DNA of 64,000 bases from Candidatus Accumulibacter aalborgensis (GTDB lineage: Bacteria > Pseudomonadota > Gammaproteobacteria > Burkholderiales > Rhodocyclaceae): NCBI RefSeq assembly GCF_900089955.1, contig NZ_FLQX01000094.1, positions 124,001 through 188,000 of the forward strand. The letters are read 5' to 3'. Shown piece after piece: positions 11,858 through 19,591 of the stretch. Within the stretch, counting starts at the first letter, position 1; the number at the start of each line of letters is the position of its first letter. The translations under genes were made by a program, and so were the position numbers. The notes under the pieces were generated by a model. The model did no database searches, had not been told where the DNA came from, and worked only from the letters and a program-made list of their open reading frames with translations.

Positions 11858-12226
11858 TCACGGCGACGATCGGGGAAAGCGAGGAGTCGACTCCTCGCCG
11901 GTGGACGACAGCGAGCGCAGCCCGGGACGCTGCGCACGCGGCAGGTGCAGCATCACCAGGTCGCTGCCGAGCAAGGTAACATGGCCATCGCGGCGATTGT
12001 CGCCGGTATCGCTGTACTCGAAGTGATAGACGCGACGCAGGCGCAAGCGGCCCTCGTCGTCGCGCTGCGGGCGCAGCGAACCCAACGCTACCGTGTCATC
12101 GAGCAGCAGCAGATCCTCGGCATCGCAAGCCGCACGAGCAGCGCGAATGCCGGCGTCGCGGGCCTTGAAGCTGTCGAGCCAGAACCAGCCGGCGGCCAGC
12201 AGCGCCAACAGGGTCATCGTTTCCAT
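11858..12226 (-). CDS. DUF3301-type small membrane-anchored protein
   Basis: The 122-residue protein begins with a single hydrophobic segment (TMTLLALLAAGWFWLDS). A short conserved region follows: ARDAGIRAARAACDAEDLLLLDDTVAL and then RRVYHFEYSDTGDNRRDGHVTLLG, the pattern of the DUF3301 family. The tail is disordered. The function of the family is unknown. It lies 145 bases upstream of the amidotransferase gene on the same strand and is divergent from the tolC operon. Confidence 0.75.
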   Translation of the reverse strand: METMTLLALLAAGWFWLDSFKARDAGIRAARAACDAEDLLLLDDTVALGSLRPQRDDEGRLRLRRVYHFEYSDTGDNRRDGHVTLLGSDLVMLHLPRAQRPGLRSLSSTGEESTPRFPRSSP

Positions 12227-12387
12227 CCACGGCATCTCGTCTGGCTGCCTTTGTTGCGTGCGTCGCCAGGCGGCCGGACAAGTGGTCGTGGCTAGTCACA
12301 TGTACTCATGGGAAAGGCGCTGCAGAATACTCTGCCGAGCGCCACGGTCGCGTGCGATCGGTACACGCTTGGCTATACTAGCGAAAA

Positions 12388-13848
12388 ATGGCCAAGACGA
12401 CACCCTGCACATCCCGACCGAGCCTGCTGCCCCCCCGCGCTGCTCACCTCCTGCTCTCCATCGCCACACTGCTCGCTGCGCTGCCGGCCGACCTGCAGGC
12501 TTTCGACTCCGGCGACCCGTTCGCCACCGACGCGATCACCCCGCTACGCCCTGCGCTGTCGCTCGATAGCGTGGACAAGGCCCTGATGCCTTGCCAGGCG
12601 CTGCCCGCCGACGCCGCCTACGGCGTCCTCGAGGTGGTCGACCTGGCGCTCTGCAGGAATCCGACCACCCGCGAGGTGTGGTCCTTCGCTCGCGTCCAGG
12701 CGGCCCAGGTGGGGGTCGCGCAGTCCGCTTTCCTGCCGACACTCGATGGGCGGTTGACCGTCGGTCGCGTCAGTGCCGATTCGCAAAGCGCCAACCAGCG
12801 CGGCGCGTCACTGACGCTGTCCTGGCTGCTCTTCGACTTCGGCGCCCGTTCGGCCAATCTCGAAGTCGCCCGGCAATTGCTCAAGTCCGCCGCGTCGACG
12901 CTCGACTCGACAGTCCAGAGCGTCTTCCTCAGTGCGCTGCAAGCGTACTATAACGCCCAGGCCGCCCGTGCTGCGGTCGTTGCCGCGCTGAAATCCGAGC
13001 AAGCAAGCCAGGCAAGCCTGTCGGCAGCCGAGGTCCGTTACCGGGTTGGCACCGGCACACCCGCTGACCGCCTGCAGGCGCAAACCGCCTGGTCACAGGC
13101 GACGCTCACCCGCATCAGGGCCGAGGGCGTACTGCGCAACACCCTTGGCCGGCTGGCCAACGTCATGGGACTCGACGCCAACCAGCAACTGCGCCTCGAC
13201 GAGAGCCCTTCGGCGACTCCCGACGCCGCCTTCGACCGCGATGTCGCCGCGCTGATCGATGAGGCGCGCGAGCGGCGGCCTGACCTGAAAGCCGTTGAAG
13301 CCGATCTGAAAGCCGCGCAGGCGGGCGTAGACCTGGCGCGCGCCGCCGGCCTGCCGACGATCTCGCTGAACGCAGGACCCGCCTGGGAGAGCATCGGCGG
13401 GCTGTCGGCGAACGCCAATTCGGTCGGACTGGCGCTGAGTCTGCCCATTTTCTCCGCTTTCAACACCACCTACAACGTACGCACCGCCGAGGCGAGGTCC
13501 GGCGTTCAGGCCGCCCGGCTGGACAATGTGCGCCTGCAAGTCGCGCTCGACGTTTGGGAGGCCTACCAGAACCTGACGACGGCGACGCAGACGGTCCGGA
13601 CGACCGCCGACCTGCTGGCCAGCGCCGAACATTCCGAGCGCGTCGCACTCGGCCGCTACAAGGCCGGAGTCGGCAACATCCTCGACGTTCTCAGCGCCCA
13701 GAGCGCGCTTGCCAACGCCCGCCTGCAGCGCGTTCAGGCGATGCTCGACTGGCACGTTTCACGCGCGACGCTGGCCAGGGCGATAGGCCTTCTCGACGGC
13801 AATCTCCTGCTCTCGCCAGGCGGAACCAGGAAAGCTCCGACGCCATGA
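12388..13848 (+). CDS. TolC-family outer membrane efflux protein
   Basis: Outer-membrane channel of a tripartite exporter, 486 residues. It has an N-terminal signal-like hydrophobic stretch (HLLLSIATLLAALPADLQA), then two OEP repeats rich in coiled-coil helices, including YNAQAARAAVVAALKSEQA and RYKAGVGNILDVLSAQSALANARLQ. The latter is the typical second-repeat signature. The stop overlaps the start of the membrane-fusion gene by four bases (ATGA). A TATACT hexamer at 12374-12379 sits only 8 bases upstream of the start and there is no clear Shine-Dalgarno sequence, so the transcript may be nearly leaderless or the true start may lie further in. Confidence 0.92.
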   Translation: MAKTTPCTSRPSLLPPRAAHLLLSIATLLAALPADLQAFDSGDPFATDAITPLRPALSLDSVDKALMPCQALPADAAYGVLEVVDLALCRNPTTREVWSFARVQAAQVGVAQSAFLPTLDGRLTVGRVSADSQSANQRGASLTLSWLLFDFGARSANLEVARQLLKSAASTLDSTVQSVFLSALQAYYNAQAARAAVVAALKSEQASQASLSAAEVRYRVGTGTPADRLQAQTAWSQATLTRIRAEGVLRNTLGRLANVMGLDANQQLRLDESPSATPDAAFDRDVAALIDEARERRPDLKAVEADLKAAQAGVDLARAAGLPTISLNAGPAWESIGGLSANANSVGLALSLPIFSAFNTTYNVRTAEARSGVQAARLDNVRLQVALDVWEAYQNLTTATQTVRTTADLLASAEHSERVALGRYKAGVGNILDVLSAQSALANARLQRVQAMLDWHVSRATLARAIGLLDGNLLLSPGGTRKAPTP

Positions 13849-15032
13849 AGCTCTCACGTGGGAAATCGGCCATCGCGGTCGTTCTTGTCGCGCTGCTTGC
13901 CGGCGGCGGCTACTATGGCTACCGCCAGAGCGTGGCGCAGTCGCTGGAGCAACGCTACAAACTGCAGACGATCGCAAATGGCGACATCACGCAGACAGTG
14001 TCGGCCAACGGCACGCTCAACCCGGTGGTGCTGGTCAGCGTCGGCACACAGGTCTCCGGTACGGTGACCAGGCTCTACGTCGATTTCAACGACCAGGTCG
14101 AAAAAGGTCAGGCGCTGCTCGAACTCGATAACTCGCTGCTCGCCGCGCAGGCGCGGCAAACGGCGGCCAACGTGGTGAACGTCGCCGCCGCGCTCGACCT
14201 CGCACGCGCCAACGAAGCGCGCATGAAAGCGCTGTTCGAACAGGAATACGTTTCACGCCAGGAACTCGAACAGGCCATCCAGACGCGCCGGTCAAGCGAG
14301 GCGCAGCTCGCGCAGGCGAAGGCCGCCGCCGACAAGGATCGGGTCAATCTCGGCTACACGACGATCCGCTCGCCGGTGTCGGGCGTCGTCGTAGACCGGG
14401 TCGTCGACCTCGGGCAAACGGTCGCCGCCAGCCTGCAGACGCCGACGTTGATCAAGATTGCCCAGGATCTCTCCGAGATGCGCATCGACTCGAGCTTTGC
14501 CGAGGCCGACATCGGCAAGATCAGGCCCGGGCAGAAGGTACGGTTTACCGTTGACGCCTTCCCCAACCGCAGCTTCCAGGGCGAGGTCCAGCAGATTCGC
14601 CTCAACCCGACCAGCCAGCAAAACGTCGTCACCTATAACGTTCGCGTCTCGCTCGCCAATCCCGAACAAATCCTGCTCCCCGGCATGACGGCCTACGTCA
14701 GCATCGGCGTGGCCAGCCGTCAGGATGTCCTGCTGGTGGCCAACGCCGCGCTGCGTTTCAAGCCGACCGACGCCACCGGCAACCAGAAACCCCCTGCCGA
14801 CAGCGTCGGCGAAACAATGGGCAAGGGCGGCAAGCGCGACACCGCCAGGGGAACGGTCTACGTCATCGACAACGACGCGCTGAAGCCGGTGAACGTGCAG
14901 CTCGGCATCACCGACAACCGCAACACGGAGCTGATCGGTGGTGCTCTGCAGGCAGGCGACCGGGTCGTCATGGGCGAGAACGTGACGACGACCACCGGCA
15001 AACCGAGCAGCGTCGGCATGAGACTGTTCTGA
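13845..15032 (+). CDS. macA: MacA-type periplasmic adaptor (membrane fusion protein)
   Basis: RND/ABC membrane-fusion protein of 395 residues that would link the ABC transporter to the TolC-like channel. It has an N-terminal membrane anchor (AIAVVLVALLAGGGYYGY) and a lipoyl half-motif (VSVGTQVSGTVTRLYVDFND). A coiled-coil hairpin (about 95-160) and a second lipoyl half (TTIRSPVSGVVVDRVVDLGQ) follow. A beta-barrel and membrane-proximal domain complete the fold. The start is fixed by the ATGA overlap with the upstream gene, and the stop overlaps the ATPase start by one base (TGATG). Specific use of the symbol macA rests on gene order and domain layout. Confidence 0.9.
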   Translation: MKLSRGKSAIAVVLVALLAGGGYYGYRQSVAQSLEQRYKLQTIANGDITQTVSANGTLNPVVLVSVGTQVSGTVTRLYVDFNDQVEKGQALLELDNSLLAAQARQTAANVVNVAAALDLARANEARMKALFEQEYVSRQELEQAIQTRRSSEAQLAQAKAAADKDRVNLGYTTIRSPVSGVVVDRVVDLGQTVAASLQTPTLIKIAQDLSEMRIDSSFAEADIGKIRPGQKVRFTVDAFPNRSFQGEVQQIRLNPTSQQNVVTYNVRVSLANPEQILLPGMTAYVSIGVASRQDVLLVANAALRFKPTDATGNQKPPADSVGETMGKGGKRDTARGTVYVIDNDALKPVNVQLGITDNRNTELIGGALQAGDRVVMGENVTTTTGKPSSVGMRLF

Positions 15033-15754
15033 TGGCGCAGGCGATCGTTCGCGTCGTCGCCCTCGGCAAGTCGTACCCGACGGCTGCCGGCCCCTTCCCG
15101 GCGCTCAGGGGAGTCGACCTGGCCATCGAGCCGGGCGAGTTCGTCGCCATCATGGGGCCATCGGGCTCCGGCAAGTCGACCTTCATGAACCTCCTCGGCT
15201 GCCTCGACACACCCACCAGCGGTGACTACTTCCTCGCCGGCCGCAACGTGGCGCACATGGGCAAGGACAAACTGGCCGTCCTGCGCAACCGCACCATCGG
15301 CTTCGTCTTCCAGGGTTTCAACCTGCTGCCACGGATGACGCTCGAAGACAACGTCGCCCTGCCCCTGGTGTATTCCGGCATCGGCCGTGACGAGCGGCGG
15401 GCGCTGGCACGCCTGGAACTCGGCCGGGTGGGCTTGAGCGATTATGCGGCCTCGCTGCCCAGCCGGATCTCGGGCGGCCAGCAGCAGCGCGTCGCGATTG
15501 CCCGCGCACTGGTCAATGCACCACAACTGATCCTCGCCGACGAACCCACCGGCAACCTCGACAGCCATACCAGCGACGAGATCATGACACTGTTCGCTGC
15601 GCTCAATGACGAAGGCATCACGCTGATCGTGGTCACCCACGAGCCCGACATCGCTGCCCACGCCCGGCGGCAGGTCCGCTTCCTCGACGGACTGATGGTC
15701 AGCGACCTGCCGACGCCGGCACGGCGGGCAGGCCAGGCGCGCAGCGCATGCTGA
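15032..15754 (+). CDS. MacB-type ABC transporter ATPase
   Basis: ATP-binding subunit of 240 residues, of the LolD/MacB type. Walker A GPSGSGKST lies at about 42-50, the Q-loop in GFVFQGFNLLPRM, the signature SGGQQQR near 146, Walker B LILADEPTGNLD and the H-loop histidine in VVTHE. In E. coli MacB this domain is fused to the permease; here it is a separate gene overlapping the permease start by 7 bases. It energises export through the neighbouring adaptor and channel. Confidence 0.93.
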   Translation: MAQAIVRVVALGKSYPTAAGPFPALRGVDLAIEPGEFVAIMGPSGSGKSTFMNLLGCLDTPTSGDYFLAGRNVAHMGKDKLAVLRNRTIGFVFQGFNLLPRMTLEDNVALPLVYSGIGRDERRALARLELGRVGLSDYAASLPSRISGGQQQRVAIARALVNAPQLILADEPTGNLDSHTSDEIMTLFAALNDEGITLIVVTHEPDIAAHARRQVRFLDGLMVSDLPTPARRAGQARSAC

Positions 15755-16968
15755 AAGCGATGCTCGGCGAAGCTTGGCATGCGATGGGAGCCAACCGCCT
15801 GCGCACCGTGCTGACCATGCTCGGCATGGTCATCGGTGTCGGCTCGGTGGTCCTGATGATGGCCATCGGCCAGGGCGCTCAGTACGCCGTAGCGCAGACG
15901 ATCAGCACCCTGGGCAGCAATCTGTACATCCTGATCTCCGGTTCCACCAGCGCCGGCGGCTTGCGCAGCGGCGGTGGCGGCGGCCCGACGCTCACTGTCG
16001 CCGACGCCGACGCGATCGCCGAGCTCGACGGCGTCAGCCAGGTGGCGCCGATGCAGCAGGGCACGCAGCAACTCGTCCATGGCGCCAACAACTGGAGTTC
16101 CACAGTCGTCGGCACGACTCCCGCCTACTTCGATGCCCGTTCATGGACGATCGTCAGCGGTTACCCTTTTGGCGATTCGGACGTGCGCGCGGCGACCCGC
16201 GTCGCACTGATTGGCCAGACCGCTGCCGACAACCTGTTCGGTGCCGACGATCCGCTCGGCAAAACGATCCGCATCCGTCAGAGTCCTTTCGTGATCATCG
16301 GAGTGCTCGGCAAGAAAGGACAGAACCTGGACGGACGCGATCAGGACGACACCGTGATCATTCCGCTGACCACCGCCCAGCGCAAGGTCTTCGGCAACCC
16401 CTTCCCGGGCTCGGTGCGCCTGATCATGGTCCAGGCCCATTCGGCGGAAGCGATGCCGGCGGTCGAGAAGAGCATGACCGCGCTGCTCCGCCAGCGCCAT
16501 CGACTGCGCGAAGAACAGGACAACGACTTCTATTTGCGCAACCTGGCTGCCGCCGCCGACTCGGCCGCCGAAACCACGCGCGTCATGTCGCTCCTGCTCG
16601 GCGCCATCGCCTCGGTCTCGCTGCTCGTCGGCGGCATAGGCATCATGAACATCATGCTCGTCTCAGTGACCGAACGAACGCGCGAGATCGGCATCCGGAT
16701 GGCCATCGGCGCCCGCCAGAAAGACATCCGCGCCCAGTTCCTGCTCGAAGCGCTGATCATCTCGGTCGCCGGCTGCCTGATCGGCCTCGTCTTCGGCGTC
16801 CTTGGCGCGCTCTCGATCAACGCCGTCACCGACATGGTGATCGTCATTTCCGGCGGCTCGGTCCTCGTGGCCTTCGCCGTCGCCGCCGGCATCGGCATCT
16901 TCTTCGGCTTCTATCCGGCGCGCCGCGCGGCGGCGCTCGATCCGATCGAGGCGCTGCGCCATCAATAG
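15748..16968 (+). CDS. MacB-type ABC transporter permease (FtsX domain)
   Basis: Permease of 406 residues with the MacB architecture. The first membrane helix (TVLTMLGMVIGVGSVVLMMAI) is followed by a large periplasmic MacB-PCD domain (about 50-275). Three C-terminal helices form the FtsX domain (SLLLGAIASVSLLVGGIGIM, then TREIGIRMAIGAR, then two more segments). It completes the four-gene exporter operon. The substrate could be a macrolide, peptide, siderophore or polymer precursor and cannot be told from sequence. The last bases of this gene form one copy of a direct repeat seen again before the carbonic anhydrase gene. Confidence 0.92.
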   Translation: MLKAMLGEAWHAMGANRLRTVLTMLGMVIGVGSVVLMMAIGQGAQYAVAQTISTLGSNLYILISGSTSAGGLRSGGGGGPTLTVADADAIAELDGVSQVAPMQQGTQQLVHGANNWSSTVVGTTPAYFDARSWTIVSGYPFGDSDVRAATRVALIGQTAADNLFGADDPLGKTIRIRQSPFVIIGVLGKKGQNLDGRDQDDTVIIPLTTAQRKVFGNPFPGSVRLIMVQAHSAEAMPAVEKSMTALLRQRHRLREEQDNDFYLRNLAAAADSAAETTRVMSLLLGAIASVSLLVGGIGIMNIMLVSVTERTREIGIRMAIGARQKDIRAQFLLEALIISVAGCLIGLVFGVLGALSINAVTDMVIVISGGSVLVAFAVAAGIGIFFGFYPARRAAALDPIEALRHQ

Positions 16969-16987
16969 CCTGACCGGCTACAATCTC
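16942..16987. repeat. Direct repeat R1, copy 1 (end of permease gene)
   Basis: These 46 bases, spanning the last codons of the permease gene and its downstream GGCTACAATCTC, match 17660-17705 at 40 of 46 positions. The two copies flank the toxin-antitoxin pair, so the first gene boundary appears to have been duplicated when that module arrived. Confidence 0.75.
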
Positions 16988-17030
16988 ATAGTCGGCTGAG
17001 GCGATGGCCTTGCTGCGCAGCAGGTGGTCA

Positions 17031-17059
17031 TCGACAGGATCTGTTTAGCGCCCTATACT
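17031..17059 (+). promoter_or_regulatory. Promoter and probable operator of the toxin-antitoxin pair
   Basis: TCGACA (17031-17036) and TATACT (17054-17059) are separated by 17 bases, a good sigma-70 promoter ending about 30 bases before the antitoxin start. The decamers CTGTTTAGCG (17041-17050) and CTGTTTAACG (17065-17074) form a direct repeat on either side of the -10 box, exactly where an autoregulating antitoxin would bind. Confidence 0.6.
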
Positions 17060-17089
17060 GAGCCCTGTTTAACGTGCCACGGAGCAATC

Positions 17090-17338
17090 ATGACCCACCA
17101 AGTGCTTACGGAGACCACTGCCAGTGTCTCTGAACTCAAGAAGAACCCGATGCGCACGGTGGCTGCTGGTGAAGGCTTCGCGGTCGCGATTCTCAATCGG
17201 AACGAACCGGCCTTCTATTGCGTGCCCGCCAAGGCTTATGAAGCGCTGATGGATAAGCTAGAAGACCTGGAACTGAACGCCATCGCCGATGCGCGCGCCG
17301 GACAGCCGGTCATCAGAGTTACCCTTGATGACCTTTGA
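17090..17338 (+). CDS. Type II antitoxin, Phd/YefM (StbD)-like
   Basis: The 82-residue protein carries the N-terminal ASVSELKKNPMRTV motif of Phd/YefM/StbD antitoxins, which fold as a DNA-binding dimer. FAVAILNRNEPAFYCVPAKAYEALMD follows, then a C-terminal tail that would wrap the toxin. The start at 17090 is chosen because GGAGC lies 5 bases upstream; the frame is open further upstream without a ribosome site. It overlaps the toxin gene by 11 bases. It should neutralise the toxin and repress the shared promoter. Confidence 0.88.
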   Translation: MTHQVLTETTASVSELKKNPMRTVAAGEGFAVAILNRNEPAFYCVPAKAYEALMDKLEDLELNAIADARAGQPVIRVTLDDL

Positions 17339-17627
17339 ACTGGCGTTTCTCGATGACGCGTTGACAGAATGGGAACACCTCGACCATCCCGTCCGCGAAC
17401 AATTCAAAGCCAAATTGCGCGAGCGCCTGGAAAACCCGCGCGTACCTTCCGCCAAGCTCAGCGGCCACAGCGACCGTTACAAGATCAAGTTGCGCAGTGT
17501 CGGCTATCGGCTCGTTTATGAGGTGTGCGATCAGGAGATCATTGTCGTAGTGGTTGCGGTGGGCCGTCGCGACCGTAACGCCGTGTATACCGCAGCGGCG
17601 AAACGACCCGTGCCGGAATCTCGATGA
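17328..17627 (+). CDS. Type II toxin, RelE/ParE superfamily (StbE-like)
   Basis: RelE-fold mRNA interferase of 99 residues. Typical elements are the N-terminal FELAFLDDALTEW strand-helix, AKLSGHSDRYKIKLRSVGYRLVYEVCDQ, and IIVVVVAVGRRDRNAVYTAAAKR. Relatives normally end at about the AKR position; here PVPESR is added before the stop. That extension is encoded inside a repeat (17597-17625) that also occurs after the carbonic anhydrase gene, so the 3' end may be a recombination junction. Translation is coupled to the antitoxin. Confidence 0.88.
   Translation: MTFELAFLDDALTEWEHLDHPVREQFKAKLRERLENPRVPSAKLSGHSDRYKIKLRSVGYRLVYEVCDQEIIVVVVAVGRRDRNAVYTAAAKRPVPESR
17597..17625. repeat. Direct repeat R2, copy 1 (end of toxin gene)
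   Basis: The 29 bases at the 3' end of the toxin gene match 18260-18288, just after the carbonic anhydrase stop, at 26 of 29 positions. Both copies read AKRPV in one frame. Confidence 0.7.
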
Positions 17628-17659
17628 CTTGCCGAGGGATCTGACCGTAGTGGCAACTG

Positions 17660-17705
17660 CCGATTGAGGCACTACGCCATCAATGGCCCGACAGGCTACA
17701 ATCTC
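17660..17705. repeat. Direct repeat R1, copy 2 (upstream of carbonic anhydrase)
   Basis: This is the second copy of the repeat found at 16942-16987. It contains TACAAT (17697-17702), a plausible -10 box for the carbonic anhydrase gene that starts 34 bases further on, and a vestige of the permease C-terminal coding sequence. Confidence 0.75.
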
Positions 17706-17735
17706 GCGCTCAAAACCACCACGAGACCCTAGCCC

Positions 17736-18257
17736 ATGCCCATTTTCGCCATCGGCGCCCGCCGCCCACAGTTCGACCCACAAAGCTGGGTCGCCCCAAC
17801 CGCCGTCGTCATCGGCGACGTCCATCTGGCGAGAAACGCCTCGGTCTGGTGGAACGCCACGTTACGCGGCGACAACGATCCGATCAGCATAGGCGAGAAC
17901 AGCAACATCCAGGACAACAGCGTGTTGCACACCGATGAAGGCGTACCGCTGACGATCGGCCGCAACGTCACCGTCGGCCACCTGGTGATGCTGCATGGCT
18001 GCACGGTCGGCGACGGTTCGCTGATCGGCATCGGCTCGGTGCTACTCAACCGCTCGGTGATCGGCAAGGGCTGCATCGTCGGCGCCAACACGCTGATCCC
18101 CGAAGGCAAGGTCTTTCCCGACCACTCGCTGATCGTCGGCTCACCCGGCAAGGTGTTTCGCCAGCTCAGCGATGAAGAAGTCGCCCGCCTCGCGCATAGC
18201 GCCGAGCACTATGTCGCCAACTGGCAGCGCTACCTGCGCGAACTGGCAGCCTTGTAA
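17736..18257 (+). CDS. Gamma-class carbonic anhydrase family protein
   Basis: Left-handed beta-helix (hexapeptide repeat) protein of 173 residues of the gamma carbonic anhydrase/YrdA type. Repeats run through about residues 15-150. The metal-ligand histidines are recognisable in NSVLHTDEG, VTVGHLVMLHGCTVG and its neighbourhood, and the RGDNDPISIGENSNIQDN block is the family hallmark. It would form a trimer. Many members are zinc or iron carbonic anhydrases, others have no detectable activity. It is a single gene between the two copies of repeat R2. Confidence 0.93.
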   Translation: MPIFAIGARRPQFDPQSWVAPTAVVIGDVHLARNASVWWNATLRGDNDPISIGENSNIQDNSVLHTDEGVPLTIGRNVTVGHLVMLHGCTVGDGSLIGIGSVLLNRSVIGKGCIVGANTLIPEGKVFPDHSLIVGSPGKVFRQLSDEEVARLAHSAEHYVANWQRYLRELAAL

Positions 18258-18259
18258 GG

Positions 18260-18288
18260 GGCGAAACGACCCGTGTCGGCATCTCCAT
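18260..18288. repeat. Direct repeat R2, copy 2 (possible toxin-gene remnant)
   Basis: The 29 bases match the 3' end of the toxin gene (17597-17625) with three differences. In frame they read AKRPVSASP, so the copy looks like the tail of a lost toxin gene. Confidence 0.65.
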
Positions 18289-18404
18289 CAGTGGCCAAGC
18301 GACTTGACCCCCAGGCCACGCCGCGCGCCTTGACCGGCGCCAGACACGCCCGCTGCGTCCGGGGTTCGGCGCAGGCGGGCGGCACGTGCCTTGCCTTGCG
18401 GGGA

Positions 18405-18423
18405 GTGTCGGAAAATTTTACAC
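18405..18423. promoter_or_regulatory. Candidate enhancer-binding site upstream of the PEP-CTERM gene
   Basis: GTGT and ACAC flank an AT-rich centre (CGGAAAATTTT), giving a partly palindromic 19-base element about 120 bases upstream of the sigma-54 promoter. That is the usual distance for a bacterial enhancer. PEP-CTERM genes in several betaproteobacteria are controlled by the PrsK/PrsR two-component system acting on sigma-54, so this is a plausible PrsR site. The rest of the 18289-18541 stretch is non-coding with no other clear signal. Confidence 0.4.
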
Positions 18424-18541
18424 TTGCCCCTCACTTCCGGCCATCACCGGGCCGATAAAAGCCTGGCAGAAGAGATGTGAAGACTATATTTGTGTTAAAA
18501 AACAATAGACTGAACTTTTTTTCCCGGAAACTGAAGAATCA

Positions 18542-18557
18542 TGGCACGGGCTTTGCT
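18542..18557 (+). promoter_or_regulatory. Sigma-54 promoter of the PEP-CTERM gene
   Basis: TGGCACGGGCTTTGCT matches the RpoN consensus TGGCACG-N4-TTGCW at every defined position, with the -24 GG (18543) and -12 GC (18555) 12 bases apart. Transcription would begin near 18568, leaving a leader of about 70 bases before the start at 18640. Confidence 0.85.
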
Positions 18558-18639
18558 ATATAGAAGCAAGCGGACGACAACTGACCGCGGCGGCAAACTC
18601 ATTAGCGAAATTGAACAACATTCCCTTGAGGAGAATTTA

Positions 18640-19512
18640 ATGAACGTACGTAAACTGACTTCCGCCCTGGCGATCGCTGGCATCATGAGCCTTCCGGCCA
18701 TCGCCCAGGCGATCACCGTCGCCGGGATCAACTTCCCCGCCGGACTCGTCTTCGAAACGGCCAACCTCTTCGAGGCCGAAGACTTCAGCAAGCCTGGCAA
18801 CGGCGACGGCGTGATCCAGGTCGGTGAATACCTGCTCGGCATCGGCTACGTGACGTCGATCCAGGACGCAGCGAACAATGTGGTCTGGTCGAATGGGCAA
18901 AACGGCAAGGAGCTGACCATCAAGATCAGCAACTACTTGGCGCAAAGCGCTTCCACCACGCCTGTCGGCGGACCGATCTTCCTCGACCAGATCCTCTTTT
19001 CAGGGGGCAATGTCGAAATCTACTCGCAAGATGTGGGTACCTTCAGCGCGGCTGGCTCGCAAGCCGCCGGCGTGGCAAGCGTCAGCGGCGGTGCCAACAA
19101 CGTGCTCTTCCTGAGCCTGGTCGGTTCTCCGCTCGGTGGCTACGCCCCCGATGGCATCACGCCAATAACGCTGGAGTCCGACGGTCTGCGCAACGGCGGC
19201 AACCCCTTCGAAACCGCGTTCAACCTTAGCGGCCGTGGTTTTCTCGATATCACCGGTGGCGTTGCTGCCGGATATTTTGACACCGATACCTTCCTGTGCG
19301 GTGCGTCGAGCGGAGCTCCCTGCCCGGACCTGGCAGACAAGACCTTCTCGTCGTCGTCGCAACTCGCAGCGACTGCAGGTACTTCATGGACCTCGCGTGG
19401 CACTGGCGAAATCTACGACTACGCCATCCCGGAACCCGCCAGCCTGGCTCTCCTGGGTATCGGCCTGCTGGGTATCGGTTTCGGTCGCCGCAAGGCCGCT
19501 GCCGCCGCCTGA
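18640..19512 (+). CDS. PEP-CTERM sorting-domain exported protein
   Basis: The 290-residue protein has an N-terminal signal peptide (KLTSALAIAGIMSLPAIAQA). Its C-terminal sorting signal comprises IPEPASLALL, a hydrophobic helix and a GRRK basic end, recognised by exosortase in bacteria that make exopolysaccharide. The mature part is low in cysteine and Gly/Ser/Asn-rich. It contains an EF-hand-like loop GNGDGVIQVGEY (about 53-64) that could bind calcium, although loop position 1 is proline. The start follows GAGGAGAA, and the frame is open further upstream through the promoter. A strong terminator follows. A role in the matrix or floc is inferred from the family. Confidence 0.92.
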   Translation: MNVRKLTSALAIAGIMSLPAIAQAITVAGINFPAGLVFETANLFEAEDFSKPGNGDGVIQVGEYLLGIGYVTSIQDAANNVVWSNGQNGKELTIKISNYLAQSASTTPVGGPIFLDQILFSGGNVEIYSQDVGTFSAAGSQAAGVASVSGGANNVLFLSLVGSPLGGYAPDGITPITLESDGLRNGGNPFETAFNLSGRGFLDITGGVAAGYFDTDTFLCGASSGAPCPDLADKTFSSSSQLAATAGTSWTSRGTGEIYDYAIPEPASLALLGIGLLGIGFGRRKAAAAA

Positions 19513-19538
19513 GCCTGATCGTCAGTCCGCTGCACCTG

Positions 19539-19567
19539 AAACCCCGCCTTATGGCGGGGTTTTTTTT
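19539..19567 (+). terminator. Rho-independent terminator after the PEP-CTERM gene
   Basis: AAACCCCGCC and GGCGGGGTTT pair as a perfect 10-bp stem with loop TTAT, followed by a run of T. It lies between two convergent genes and may also stop transcription coming from the methyltransferase side. Confidence 0.9.
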
Positions 19568-19591
19568 CGTCCCCTGGTTCTGTCGCGACCC

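Noticed and set aside
18273-18458. A 61-codon open frame downstream of the carbonic anhydrase gene
   Set aside because: It has no ribosome site and begins inside repeat R2; it reads best as a remnant of the toxin gene tail followed by non-coding sequence.
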